Assembly (NCBI GenBank): GCA_046050105.1
Contig: JBJOQE010000016.1
Coordinates: 1-7,908 of the forward strand
Origin: JAYQPD01 sp046050105
Lineage (GTDB): Bacteria; Patescibacteriota; Minisyncoccia; Phycocordibacterales; UBA918
Length of the DNA stretch: 7,908 nucleotides
Direction: 5' to 3'
Part shown: positions 1 to 5,485 of the stretch, piece by piece
How the letters are laid out: the number at the start of each line of letters is the position of its first letter
Position numbering within the stretch: the stretch's first letter is position 1
Made by a program: the position numbers and the translations under genes
The notes under the pieces: generated by a model
What the model saw: the letters and a program-made list of their open reading frames with translations, nothing else
Database searches by the model: none
Told to the model about the DNA's origin: nothing

Positions 1-716
1 ATACCCACCGGGACCTTAAACTTTGTAGCGGCGTTTCGTGCAAGGTCAAGCGCAAGCGACGTCTTACCCATGGAAGGACGTGCAGCCAAAATGACGAGAT
101 CGGACTTCTGGAAGCCTGCGAGCAGGTTGTCGAGGGCAGGGAAGCCAGACTTCACACCGCGAATTTCGTCTTGTGTGGCATGGAGATGCTCAAGACGGCT
201 CCATGCTTCGCCGAGTGTATCTTTCATTGCCACGAACTTTTGTGCTGTCGGTGATTGGGTCACCTGGTAGATTTTCTTTTCAGCGTTATCGAGCGCTTCA
301 TCAACGCTCTCAGGATTTGAAAAACCTATTTCTGCGATGTCCTGCCCAGCGTTAATGAGATTACGAAGGGTGCATTTCTGCTCAACGATGGAGGCGTAAT
401 AGTTTGCGTTTCCAGCCGCAGGCACATTCTCGATGATTTCGGTAACGTAGCTTGCGCCACCCACACGTTCAAGCGAGCCTTTCTCAGTGAGATGGTGGGT
501 AACCGAAAGAAGGTCGATAGGGTTGCCTTTAGCGAAGATGGCGACGATGGCGCGATAAATTTCCCGATGTTTTTCCGCATAGAAAGACTCGGGGAAGATA
601 ACGGTCGAGACATCGTGCATCGCTTCAGGGCGAAGCATAATGGCGCCTAAGAGTGCGCGCTCAGCGTCTATCGACTGCGGAGGTGTGCGGAGTTTAGTAA
701 GTGAGGGATCTGCCAT
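1..716 (-). CDS. dnaB: Replicative DNA helicase DnaB (5' part, truncated by window edge)
   Basis: DnaB is the hexameric ATP-driven helicase that unwinds DNA at the replication fork and recruits primase. The visible part is the N-terminal 238 codons. The start is ATG at 716-714, giving MADPSLTK followed by the family hallmark PPQSIDAERALLG near residues 12-24. An all-helical N-terminal domain follows (to about residue 110, with GGASYV and NVPAAGNANYYA), then the linker (DALDNAEKKIYQV-like) and the start of the RecA-like ATPase domain (GVKSGFPALDNLLAGFQ). Walker A is AARPSMGKT at residues 211-219, with Lys218 in the P-loop. The reading frame is intact, and Walker B and the C-terminus lie beyond position 1. 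No SD precedes the ATG, but a TACAAT -10 box lies 9 bases upstream, so the mRNA may be leaderless. The neighbouring small genes are divergent, so dnaB is transcribed alone from this side. Family assignment is very secure. Confidence 0.97.
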   Translation of the reverse strand, partial: MADPSLTKLRTPPQSIDAERALLGAIMLRPEAMHDVSTVIFPESFYAEKHREIYRAIVAIFAKGNPIDLLSVTHHLTEKGSLERVGGASYVTEIIENVPAAGNANYYASIVEQKCTLRNLINAGQDIAEIGFSNPESVDEALDNAEKKIYQVTQSPTAQKFVAMKDTLGEAWSRLEHLHATQDEIRGVKSGFPALDNLLAGFQKSDLVILAARPSMGKTSLALDLARNAATKFKVPVG

Positions 717-725
717 AGTGGGGCC

Positions 726-731
726 ATTGTA
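726..731 (-). promoter_or_regulatory. Putative -10 box for dnaB
   Basis: On the minus strand these bases read TACAAT (5 of 6 match to TATAAT). Nine bases separate the box from the dnaB ATG at 716, which would place the transcription start at or within about three bases of the start codon. No convincing -35 hexamer is seen 16-18 bases upstream. The call rests on the motif and its position only. Confidence 0.45.
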
Positions 732-767
732 CACCGAACGAAGGAAGCGTGCTTAGACCCGCAACCT

Positions 768-789
768 GGGGATGGTGGGGAAAGGGTGG
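768..789 (+). other. G-rich tract, possible G-quadruplex
   Basis: The plus strand carries G runs at 768-771, 774-775, 777-780, 784-786 and 788-789, separated by one to three bases. This spacing could support a two-tetrad G-quadruplex, or a three-tetrad one if a more distant run joins. It lies between dnaB and the long inverted repeat, in DNA not predicted to be transcribed by the promoters on either side. It is a compositional observation with no known function. Confidence 0.3.
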
Positions 790-802
790 ATAAAAGGAGT
801 TC

Positions 803-876
803 GGCAGTGGCGGGAAAGGTGATTTTAAAAGGTTGGGGGTAGGTCTGGGTTTAAAGTCACCTTTCCCGCCACTGCC
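803..876. repeat. Long perfect inverted repeat (REP- or MITE-like element)
   Basis: Positions 803-822 and 857-876 are exact 20-base reverse complements (left arm begins GGCAGTGGCG). Pairing continues inward through one G-T wobble (823/856) and six A/T pairs, to 829/850, for a stem of about 27 pairs. The 20-base loop (830-849) is very G-rich, with runs at 831-832, 835-839, 842-843 and 847-849. No T-tract follows either side, so it is not a standard intrinsic terminator. A TTC triplet directly flanks both ends (800-802 and 877-879), compatible with a 3-base target duplication but easily due to chance. The element sits between two divergent promoters and is predicted to lie outside both transcripts, suggesting a DNA-level element such as a REP/MITE remnant or protein-binding site. 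An unrecognised small RNA is an alternative. Confidence 0.8.
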
Positions 877-901
877 TTCTGGGGGCGGTGGACTTCTGGT
901 T

Positions 902-931
902 TTGACAGTATGTTTAGAAATTGTGTAGAGT
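902..931 (+). promoter_or_regulatory. Sigma70-type promoter for the small gene pair
   Basis: A perfect -35 hexamer TTGACA (902-907) is followed after 18 bases by TAGAGT (926-931, 4 of 6 match to TATAAT). Transcription would start near 938, about 22 bases before the ATG at 960, leaving room for the SD at 948-953. The sequence CTTCTGG occurs twice just upstream (876-882 and 893-899). This is the best-formed promoter in the window. Confidence 0.65.
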
Positions 932-948
932 AATAGCGGATCAGAGAG

Positions 949-953
949 GGAGG
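949..953 (+). promoter_or_regulatory. Strong Shine-Dalgarno site for the 960 gene
   Basis: GGAGG lies within AGAGGGAGG and is followed by a 6-base spacer to the ATG at 960. It selects this start over an in-frame upstream ATG at 921, which lacks an SD and overlaps the predicted promoter. Confidence 0.65.
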
Positions 954-959
954 TCGAAG

Positions 960-1124
960 ATGTTAGATGCGGTATTGCAATTTGTGTATGCCTACCCGGG
1001 CGTATTGGCGTCTGCGGAGTCGGACGACGACGATATCTATGTGGTGCCAGGCGACCACGAGAAACGTTTGCATCTTGCAGAAGCACATCAGGGAGGGGAA
1101 GACGATGACACTTTCAGCAGGTGA
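960..1124 (+). CDS. Small hypothetical protein (54 aa), first gene of an overlapping pair
   Basis: I do not recognise this gene. The predicted 54-residue product starts MLDAVLQFVYAYPGV. It has a hydrophobic/aromatic N-terminal third, then an acidic stretch (SDDDD near residues 22-26) and a charged tail containing GGEDDD. Support is contextual: a TTGACA promoter with the start site about 22 bases upstream, a GGGAGG SD at ideal spacing, and a following gene that overlaps its last 20 bases (1105-1124). The overlap, with the downstream SD inside this frame, suggests translational coupling; alternatively, this frame may be a leader peptide whose translation controls the next gene. No cysteines, DNA-binding motif or clear membrane segment is visible. 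Because it is short and has no recognised family, it could also be a chance open frame. Confidence 0.5.
   Translation: MLDAVLQFVYAYPGVLASAESDDDDIYVVPGDHEKRLHLAEAHQGGEDDDTFSR
1092..1096 (+). promoter_or_regulatory. Strong Shine-Dalgarno site for the 1105 gene
   Basis: GGAGG within GGGAGGGG is followed by an 8-base spacer to the ATG at 1105. The site lies inside the upstream small reading frame and fixes this start, excluding the longer in-frame extension from an ATG at 967 that has no SD. Confidence 0.65.
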
Positions 1125-1416
1125 CACACAAATGTATGCGCTTGTAGCATTATTCGGTGCAGTTTTTGCGTTCGGTAAAGCACTCGATGTGCTGGTTGAT
1201 GTTGCCGTGGAATCACTCACAACGCCGAATGCCGACATTGTACATCGCACGTGTGTACAAGAAGGCACGCGGACAACGGTAAAGTTGTATCACAGGAATG
1301 GAAGTGGCACTGAACGAACCACCGACTTCATTGGTAACTTTTCAACGGTCCGTGAGCGCACCTTTCTTTGGAAGAGTGATGACCGTGGCGTACCGCGAGA
1401 GTGGATACGACAGTGA
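1105..1416 (+). CDS. Small hypothetical protein (103 aa) with N-terminal hydrophobic segment
   Basis: I do not recognise this gene. The product starts MTLSAGDTQ. A hydrophobic stretch at about residues 10-24 (MYALVALFGAVFAFG) is followed by an amphipathic segment (KALDVLVDVAVESL). The rest is polar and basic, rich in Thr and Arg, with one cysteine (HRTCVQEG), ending PREWIRQ. The hydrophobic stretch is short for a transmembrane helix but could anchor the protein or act as an uncleaved signal. Start choice rests on a strong SD (1092-1096). The gene overlaps the preceding small frame by 20 bases and is followed after 17 bases by a strong terminator (1434-1479), so the pair forms a compact promoter-to-terminator unit. 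The unit argues that the genes are real, but no function can be assigned. A small membrane-associated or phage-derived protein is possible but not shown. Confidence 0.62.
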   Translation: MTLSAGDTQMYALVALFGAVFAFGKALDVLVDVAVESLTTPNADIVHRTCVQEGTRTTVKLYHRNGSGTERTTDFIGNFSTVRERTFLWKSDDRGVPREWIRQ

Positions 1417-1433
1417 AGTAGAAAGTGGTGCGC

Positions 1434-1479
1434 AAAACCCCGCGAAATGTTTTTTCAAAAACATTTCGCGGGGTTTTTT
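1434..1479. terminator. Bidirectional intrinsic terminator between convergent genes
   Basis: CCCCGCGAAATG (1438-1449) pairs perfectly with CATTTCGCGGGG (1462-1473). The stem extends through T/A pairs into a tiny loop around 1454-1457. An A4 run (1434-1437) on the left and a T6 run (1474-1479) on the right give a U-tract in either direction, longer for the plus strand. It ends the small gene pair (stop at 1416) and lies 23 bases past the cysS stop at 1503. Confidence 0.93.
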
Positions 1480-1502
1480 CAAATAAGTGCCACGTACCTT
1501 AG

Positions 1503-2945
1503 CTACGCTTTGGTTACCTTCGGGCCGCTCGCACTATCTTCAACCAAGTAGCCCAGCATGTTGATACGACGACGCACCTCGTCTGCTTTCTCCCATTCTT
1601 TGTTTTTGCGTGCCTCTTCACGCGCTTCCAGTAGTTCCTTCACTTCAGGAGGTAGTGAGGCAACCGTTACCACACCGAGTGCCTTAGCAGCATCGTCGGG
1701 CGAAAGGGAAAGGCCAATGCCAAGAAGTGCATCCATTTTTTTAATGGTCGCAACCTTATCCTTCGGTGCTAGCTCTTTATCTGCAACGGTGCCCCACAGT
1801 GCCGCCAGTGCTTGCGGCGTGTTGAGGTCGTCAGCCATCGCGGCCATGAATGGATCCATGTAGGTTGTGGATACTACGCCACCCTTTGCACCCTTCCATT
1901 CTTCATACATGTGGCGACGCAGGCGGAACCACGCTTGCTTCGCGCCATCCAGTCCTTCAAAGGTGAAGTTCATCGGGCTCCGGTAGTGGCCGGAGAGAAG
2001 CCAGTAGCGGTAGACGAGCGGGTGGTATCCGCGGTCACGTAACTGTGTGAGGCGAATACCATTGCCAAGTGATTTTGAAATCTTCGTTGCCTCAATGGTG
2101 ATGAAGGCATTGTGCATCCAGTATTTTGCAAAAGGTGCCTTCTTGGTGGCAGCTTCTGCTTGGGCAATCTCACCATTGTGGTGCGTGTGAATGTGGTCGA
2201 TGCCGCCGGTGTGGATGTCGATTTGCTTGCCGAGTGTCGCAAATGCCATGGCGGTGCATTCAATGTGCCAGCCAGGGAAGCCAGTGCCCCACGGACTCTT
2301 CCATCCGCGCTCACTTTTTTTCCATACCGCAAAATCTGCGGGGTGTCGCTTCTCTTGGTTTACACTCACGCGCGCACCCTCCTTAAGCTTCTCAATATCA
2401 ATCCTCCCCAGCTTCCCATACTCAGGGAATTTGGTGATATCAAAATAGATACCATCTGATGTTTCGTAGGTGTAGCCCTTCTCCACGAGTGTGCGCACTA
2501 AAGCCACCTCTTTCACGATGTATGCACTTGCCGGCGCATACGTGGTGGGGGGCATGTTTCCGAGTGCGTCCATATCGGCTTTGAATGAATCCGAAAATAC
2601 TGACGCTACTTCCGCCATTGCTTCAAGCGTAAACGGAAGACCTGCGCGCTTGAGGGCGAGGGTCATTTTGTCATCACCGTTATCGGCGTCATCAGTGAGG
2701 TGGCCAAAGTCGGTGAGGTTGATAGTGTGCCTCACTTTGAGGCCGTGCGCAGTGAGTGTACGTTTCAATATATCGGCAAAGACGTACGAACGGAGGTTGC
2801 CGATATGTACGTGGTCATACACGGTAGGGCCACAGGTATACATAAGCACCGAAGGTGCCCTCATTGGTGTGAAGGGGACCACAGCTCCCGCCATGGTGTC
2901 GTAGAGGTGTAAAGGCGAAGGTTGTGGCTTACGTCGAAATAGCAT
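1503..2945 (-). CDS. cysS: Cysteine--tRNA ligase (CysRS)
   Basis: CysRS is a class Ia cytoplasmic synthetase that activates cysteine with ATP and charges tRNA-Cys. The 480-residue product is close to the family norm (E. coli about 461). Visible signatures are MYTCGPTVYD (Cys38), the HIGN adenylate-binding motif (residues 47-50), GWHIECTAMA (Cys230), GGIDHIHTHHNGE (His255, Glu259) and KISKS (288-292, the KMSKS loop). Spacing of Cys38, Cys230, His255 and Glu259 matches the E. coli zinc ligands (Cys28, Cys209, His234, Glu238), so the metal site seems intact. The sequence around it is divergent: HTHHNGE replaces the usual FPHHENE. The C-terminal region (AREEARKNKEWEKADEVRRRI then EDSASG) is the typical anticodon-side end. 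The start at 2945 has no SD, but a perfect TATAAT lies 7 bases upstream, suggesting a leaderless mRNA. corA ends 42 bases upstream on the same strand, and the terminator at 1434-1479 follows. Confidence 0.97.
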   Translation of the reverse strand: MLFRRKPQPSPLHLYDTMAGAVVPFTPMRAPSVLMYTCGPTVYDHVHIGNLRSYVFADILKRTLTAHGLKVRHTINLTDFGHLTDDADNGDDKMTLALKRAGLPFTLEAMAEVASVFSDSFKADMDALGNMPPTTYAPASAYIVKEVALVRTLVEKGYTYETSDGIYFDITKFPEYGKLGRIDIEKLKEGARVSVNQEKRHPADFAVWKKSERGWKSPWGTGFPGWHIECTAMAFATLGKQIDIHTGGIDHIHTHHNGEIAQAEAATKKAPFAKYWMHNAFITIEATKISKSLGNGIRLTQLRDRGYHPLVYRYWLLSGHYRSPMNFTFEGLDGAKQAWFRLRRHMYEEWKGAKGGVVSTTYMDPFMAAMADDLNTPQALAALWGTVADKELAPKDKVATIKKMDALLGIGLSLSPDDAAKALGVVTVASLPPEVKELLEAREEARKNKEWEKADEVRRRINMLGYLVEDSASGPKVTKA

Positions 2946-2952
2946 GAGAAGT

Positions 2953-2958
2953 ATTATA
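2953..2958 (-). promoter_or_regulatory. Putative -10 box for cysS (leaderless)
   Basis: The minus strand reads a perfect TATAAT ending 7 bases before the cysS ATG at 2945, so RNA would start at about the A of the ATG. No good -35 hexamer is seen at 16-18 bases. The box lies in the 42-base corA-cysS gap, implying that cysS can be transcribed independently of corA. Confidence 0.55.
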
Positions 2959-2987
2959 CTCGCGATAGAGATTCTGCATATTGCGGA

Positions 2988-3896
2988 CTAAAACCACTTT
3001 TTATAGCGGAAGTACGTGAAGAATGAAATGGCAATAGTAACCATGATGCACACGATAATCCAAAAGTCGTATGGTTTACCCATAAAAGGCATATGTGAAG
3101 CATTCATACCGAACATTGATGAGAAAAGCGTCAGTGGAAAGGTGACGAAGGCCATGATGGTGAGCGTCTTCATCACCTCGCCTTCTTTGGTTGAAACGAG
3201 TGCATGGTTGGTTTCCCGAAGCTCGGAAGCAGACTCAGTGAGCGCTGCAAGACGGCGCATGATGTGCTCATATAAATCATCGAGTGCTCCAAGCGCGGGC
3301 TCAAACTTTGCACCAAACACTTTTATGAGAAATGGATGCGCGTCGTGCATCACATCACCATGGGCCACCAGCGCTTGTTTGAAGGCAATGAGTTTGCGCG
3401 ACACCTTTGAAATTTCAAGCACCATTTCTTTTTCATGCTCGTTGAAAATTTCATGTTCAATAGATTCAAGCTGAGTGTCTAAGTAATCGAGCTTCTTCGC
3501 GAGTGCATCATACAGTACGTTCATGAGGCCGGTGAAGAGATTGCCACCGTGAATTTTTTCAGTACGACCTAAAAGCGCAAGCATTTCGAACTCTTTTTTC
3601 CAGGTGTGGAATGCCGTGATGTCCTCGTAGTGTGCCGTGACGAGCGCGTTCTTGGTTATAAAAAATTTAATATCGTGCGGCCGCTCAATATCGGTGCGCT
3701 TCACTACGGGGTAGTCAATCATAATTTTTACCACACCCGAAGCAAACGCTACCGCAGAACGCGGTGTGGGGGTGGTGACGTCACTCATGAGCTCAAGCGG
3801 AATGCGCGCTTCAAGCATAGCTTCGCGCGCCTCCTCGGGAGTAGGCTTCTCAAGATCAATCCACAGGTAAGAACCACTACGATATCGTTCAATCAT
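2988..3896 (-). CDS. corA: CorA-family magnesium/divalent cation channel
   Basis: CorA proteins form homopentameric inner-membrane channels for Mg2+ (also Co2+/Ni2+) uptake. The 302-residue product has the expected layout. An N-terminal cytoplasmic alpha/beta region (SYLWIDLEKPTPEEA onward) is followed by long helical segments at about residues 115-235 (for example LDYLDTQLESIEHEIF, then HIMRRLAALTESASELRETN). TM1 is at about residues 244-262, the signature GMN is at 263-265 (in MFGMN), a short periplasmic loop follows, TM2 is at about 277-296, and the tail is basic (YKKWF). GMN at the end of TM1 is the family's selectivity motif. The start is ATG at 3896; an adjoining in-frame GTG at 3899 would add one residue. 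The extended -10 box 7 bases before the ATG would start RNA near 3897, favouring ATG. No SD is evident. The gene is divergent from ctpA and upstream of cysS. Some family members export cations or carry zinc, so the exact ion is inferred. Confidence 0.93.
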   Translation of the reverse strand: MIERYRSGSYLWIDLEKPTPEEAREAMLEARIPLELMSDVTTPTPRSAVAFASGVVKIMIDYPVVKRTDIERPHDIKFFITKNALVTAHYEDITAFHTWKKEFEMLALLGRTEKIHGGNLFTGLMNVLYDALAKKLDYLDTQLESIEHEIFNEHEKEMVLEISKVSRKLIAFKQALVAHGDVMHDAHPFLIKVFGAKFEPALGALDDLYEHIMRRLAALTESASELRETNHALVSTKEGEVMKTLTIMAFVTFPLTLFSSMFGMNASHMPFMGKPYDFWIIVCIMVTIAISFFTYFRYKKWF

Positions 3897-3903
3897 CACG
3901 TAT

Positions 3904-3912
3904 ATTCTAGCA
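3904..3912 (-). promoter_or_regulatory. Extended -10 promoter for corA (leaderless)
   Basis: On the minus strand these bases read TGCTAGAAT, an extended -10 (TGn plus TAGAAT, 5 of 6 match to TATAAT). Seven bases separate it from the ATG at 3896, so the mRNA would begin at or next to the start codon. The extended motif would compensate for the absence of a clear -35. It shares the 82-base divergent gap with the ctpA promoter. Confidence 0.55.
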
Positions 3913-3928
3913 TTCCTTTCGTTGTCAT

Positions 3929-3958
3929 TTGTGTCTTTTCACCAGGGTGTGCGATAAT
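3929..3958 (+). promoter_or_regulatory. Putative extended -10 promoter for ctpA
   Basis: TTGTGT (3929-3934, partial -35) is followed after 18 bases by GATAAT (3953-3958), preceded by TGC, giving an extended -10. Transcription would start near 3965, about 14 bases before the ATG at 3979. The short leader is A/C-rich and contains no SD. Its -35 region overlaps the region upstream of the divergent corA promoter. Confidence 0.45.
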
Positions 3959-3978
3959 CCCACGAACAACAACTACTC

Positions 3979-5265
3979 ATGGATGAAGAAATGAAACGAC
4001 ATGATGCGGAGGAACGTTCCCACAAAGGGTCGCCACTTTTTGGTGTCGCCCTCGCACTCGTGTTTGCGTCGGCTGCTTTTTTTTCTGGTATCGAGATCGG
4101 TGCGCATCGAGCGGTAAGTAGTAAAGCATCGGGTGCGGCAAACGAGGCATTTCTCGGTTTGTTTTCCTCGAAGCAACAGTCTGATATCGACATGGGAGAG
4201 TTTTGGCGTGTGTGGGAGCTCCTTGATTCAAAGTTTGTAAAATCTACCACAACCGCTACATCCACCGAGGTACTTACCGATACAGAAAAAGTGCAAGGTG
4301 CCATCGGCGGCTTGGTTGACGCATTCGGTGACCCGTACACCATTTACCTTCCGCCTGCAGATGCAGAAATCTTTGAAAGTGATATTGCCGGCAACTTCCA
4401 GGGTGTAGGTATGGAGATTGGTATTCAAGATGACATCCTCACTGTTATTGCGCCACTCCCTGAAACACCCGCAGAAAAAGCAGGAGTACGCGCAGGGGAC
4501 AAGCTCGTAAAAATTGACGACCAGGTCACCGATGGTATGAGTGTGGATGAGGCAGTGAAGAAAATTCGGGGAGAGAAGGGCACTACCGTCAAGCTTACTG
4601 TCTTCCGTGAAGGTGCTACCGAACTCCTTGAGATTCCTGTCGTGCGCGATGTTATTAATATCCCGACCTCAAAAGTTGAGGAGCGTGATGGTGTATTCAT
4701 CGTCCGCCTCTATAATTTCTCAGCACTCTCAGAAGCGCGTATGCAGGAAGCACTTCGTGCCTTTATGAAGAGCGGTGGTACCAAGCTTGTCATCGACCTT
4801 CGCGGCAACCCAGGAGGCTACCTCCAAAGTGCAGTAAACATTGCAAGCTATTTCTTGCCGATGGGCAAGCCGGTGGTGCGTGAAAGCTATGGTGGCGATA
4901 CACCAGAAGATGTGTACCGCAGCCAAGGCCGCGACCTTCATCAGTACCGTGATTTTGAAACTATCGTGCTGGTAGATGGCGGCTCTGCATCTGCATCCGA
5001 GATTCTTGCCGGGGCACTCCAGGAGCATGGTGTGGCGAAGCTTGTGGGTGCCAAGACCTTTGGAAAGGGTTCAGTACAGGAATTGGTTGAACTAGAAAGC
5101 GGTGCATCACTTAAGGTCACCATCGCGCGCTGGCTTACGCCGAATGGCAACTCCATTTCACACACCGGCATCGAGCCTGATGTGGCGGTGCCCGTAACCG
5201 ACGAAGACCGAACTGCTGGCAAAGATCCACAGCTCGAAAAAGCAATTCAGATGTTGAACGAGTAG
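3979..5265 (+). CDS. ctpA: S41-family C-terminal processing protease (CtpA/Prc-like), membrane-anchored
   Basis: Carboxyl-terminal processing proteases are Ser/Lys-dyad peptidases that act outside the cytoplasmic membrane on envelope or secreted proteins. The 428-residue product has a charged cytosolic N-terminus and one hydrophobic anchor at about residues 20-41 (LFGVALALVFASAAFFSGIEI). A helical region follows (FWRVWELLDSKFV; GDPYTIYLPP), then a PDZ domain at about 138-213 (GNFQGVGMEIG, AGVRAGDKL) and the S41 core (LVIDLRGNPGGYL). The catalytic motif GSASASE has Ser338 as probable nucleophile, with Lys363 and Gln367 in FGKGSVQ; the Ser-Lys (25) and Lys-Gln (4) spacings match CtpB. The C-terminal GIEPDVAVPVT is typical. 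All catalytic residues are present. The start at 3979 has no SD, only a short A/C-rich leader after an extended -10. The gene ends in its own terminator at 5288-5321. Substrates are unknown; the secreted protein downstream is only a possibility. Confidence 0.96.
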   Translation: MDEEMKRHDAEERSHKGSPLFGVALALVFASAAFFSGIEIGAHRAVSSKASGAANEAFLGLFSSKQQSDIDMGEFWRVWELLDSKFVKSTTTATSTEVLTDTEKVQGAIGGLVDAFGDPYTIYLPPADAEIFESDIAGNFQGVGMEIGIQDDILTVIAPLPETPAEKAGVRAGDKLVKIDDQVTDGMSVDEAVKKIRGEKGTTVKLTVFREGATELLEIPVVRDVINIPTSKVEERDGVFIVRLYNFSALSEARMQEALRAFMKSGGTKLVIDLRGNPGGYLQSAVNIASYFLPMGKPVVRESYGGDTPEDVYRSQGRDLHQYRDFETIVLVDGGSASASEILAGALQEHGVAKLVGAKTFGKGSVQELVELESGASLKVTIARWLTPNGNSISHTGIEPDVAVPVTDEDRTAGKDPQLEKAIQMLNE

Positions 5266-5287
5266 TGGAGTTTGTCTGAGAAGATAT

Positions 5288-5321
5288 AAAAAAGCCGCGG
5301 AACGCATTCCGCGGCTTTTTT
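5288..5321 (+). terminator. Intrinsic terminator after ctpA
   Basis: GCCGCGGAA (5294-5302) pairs perfectly with TTCCGCGGC (5307-5315) around a CGCA loop. The stem is flanked by A6 (5288-5293) and T6 (5316-5321). It begins 22 bases after the ctpA stop and should insulate ctpA from the downstream gene. The A6 run makes some activity on the opposite strand possible. Confidence 0.93.
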
Positions 5322-5465
5322 GGCACACGTAGTCGAACGGTGAATTTCTGCATTATGGAGAGGATATACACACCCACACGAGTGTTAATCATGCGACAAC
5401 ATAGCATGTGTAATGGTACATTTATAGAGTCTTCCGCGGCGTATCGGCAGGCGACAACTATCGTT

Positions 5466-5471
5466 TACAAA
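5466..5471 (+). promoter_or_regulatory. Possible -10 box for the SpvB/RHS-like gene
   Basis: TACAAA (4 of 6 match to TATAAT) lies 14 bases before the ATG at 5486 and would give a leader of about 7 bases. There is no good -35 hexamer and no SD. This is the best candidate in the 164-base gap (5322-5485) and is weak. A promoter must exist here because a terminator ends the preceding transcription unit. Confidence 0.25.
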
Positions 5472-5485
5472 TAGTTTTTCGTCGC

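Noticed and set aside
803..876. Inverted repeat read as an intrinsic terminator for dnaB or the small genes
   Set aside because: No T-tract follows either arm, and both neighbouring genes are transcribed away from it.
694..1086. Open minus-strand frame of about 130 codons across the inverted repeat
   Set aside because: It is proline-rich and low in complexity, is created by the C-rich complement of the G-rich region, overlaps the dnaB start and both promoters, and has no SD or recognisable domain.
963..1268. Minus-strand frame antisense to the small gene pair
   Set aside because: Ser/Thr-rich low-complexity product with no SD. The plus-strand frames have SDs, a promoter and a terminator, so this is read as a shadow.
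2112..2459. Plus-strand frames inside cysS
   Set aside because: They lie antisense to a fully conserved CysRS and have no family features, consistent with shadows of its codon usage.
3939..4343. Minus-strand frames opposite the start of ctpA
   Set aside because: Ser/Ala-rich translations that overlap the conserved protease and its promoter, with no start signals.
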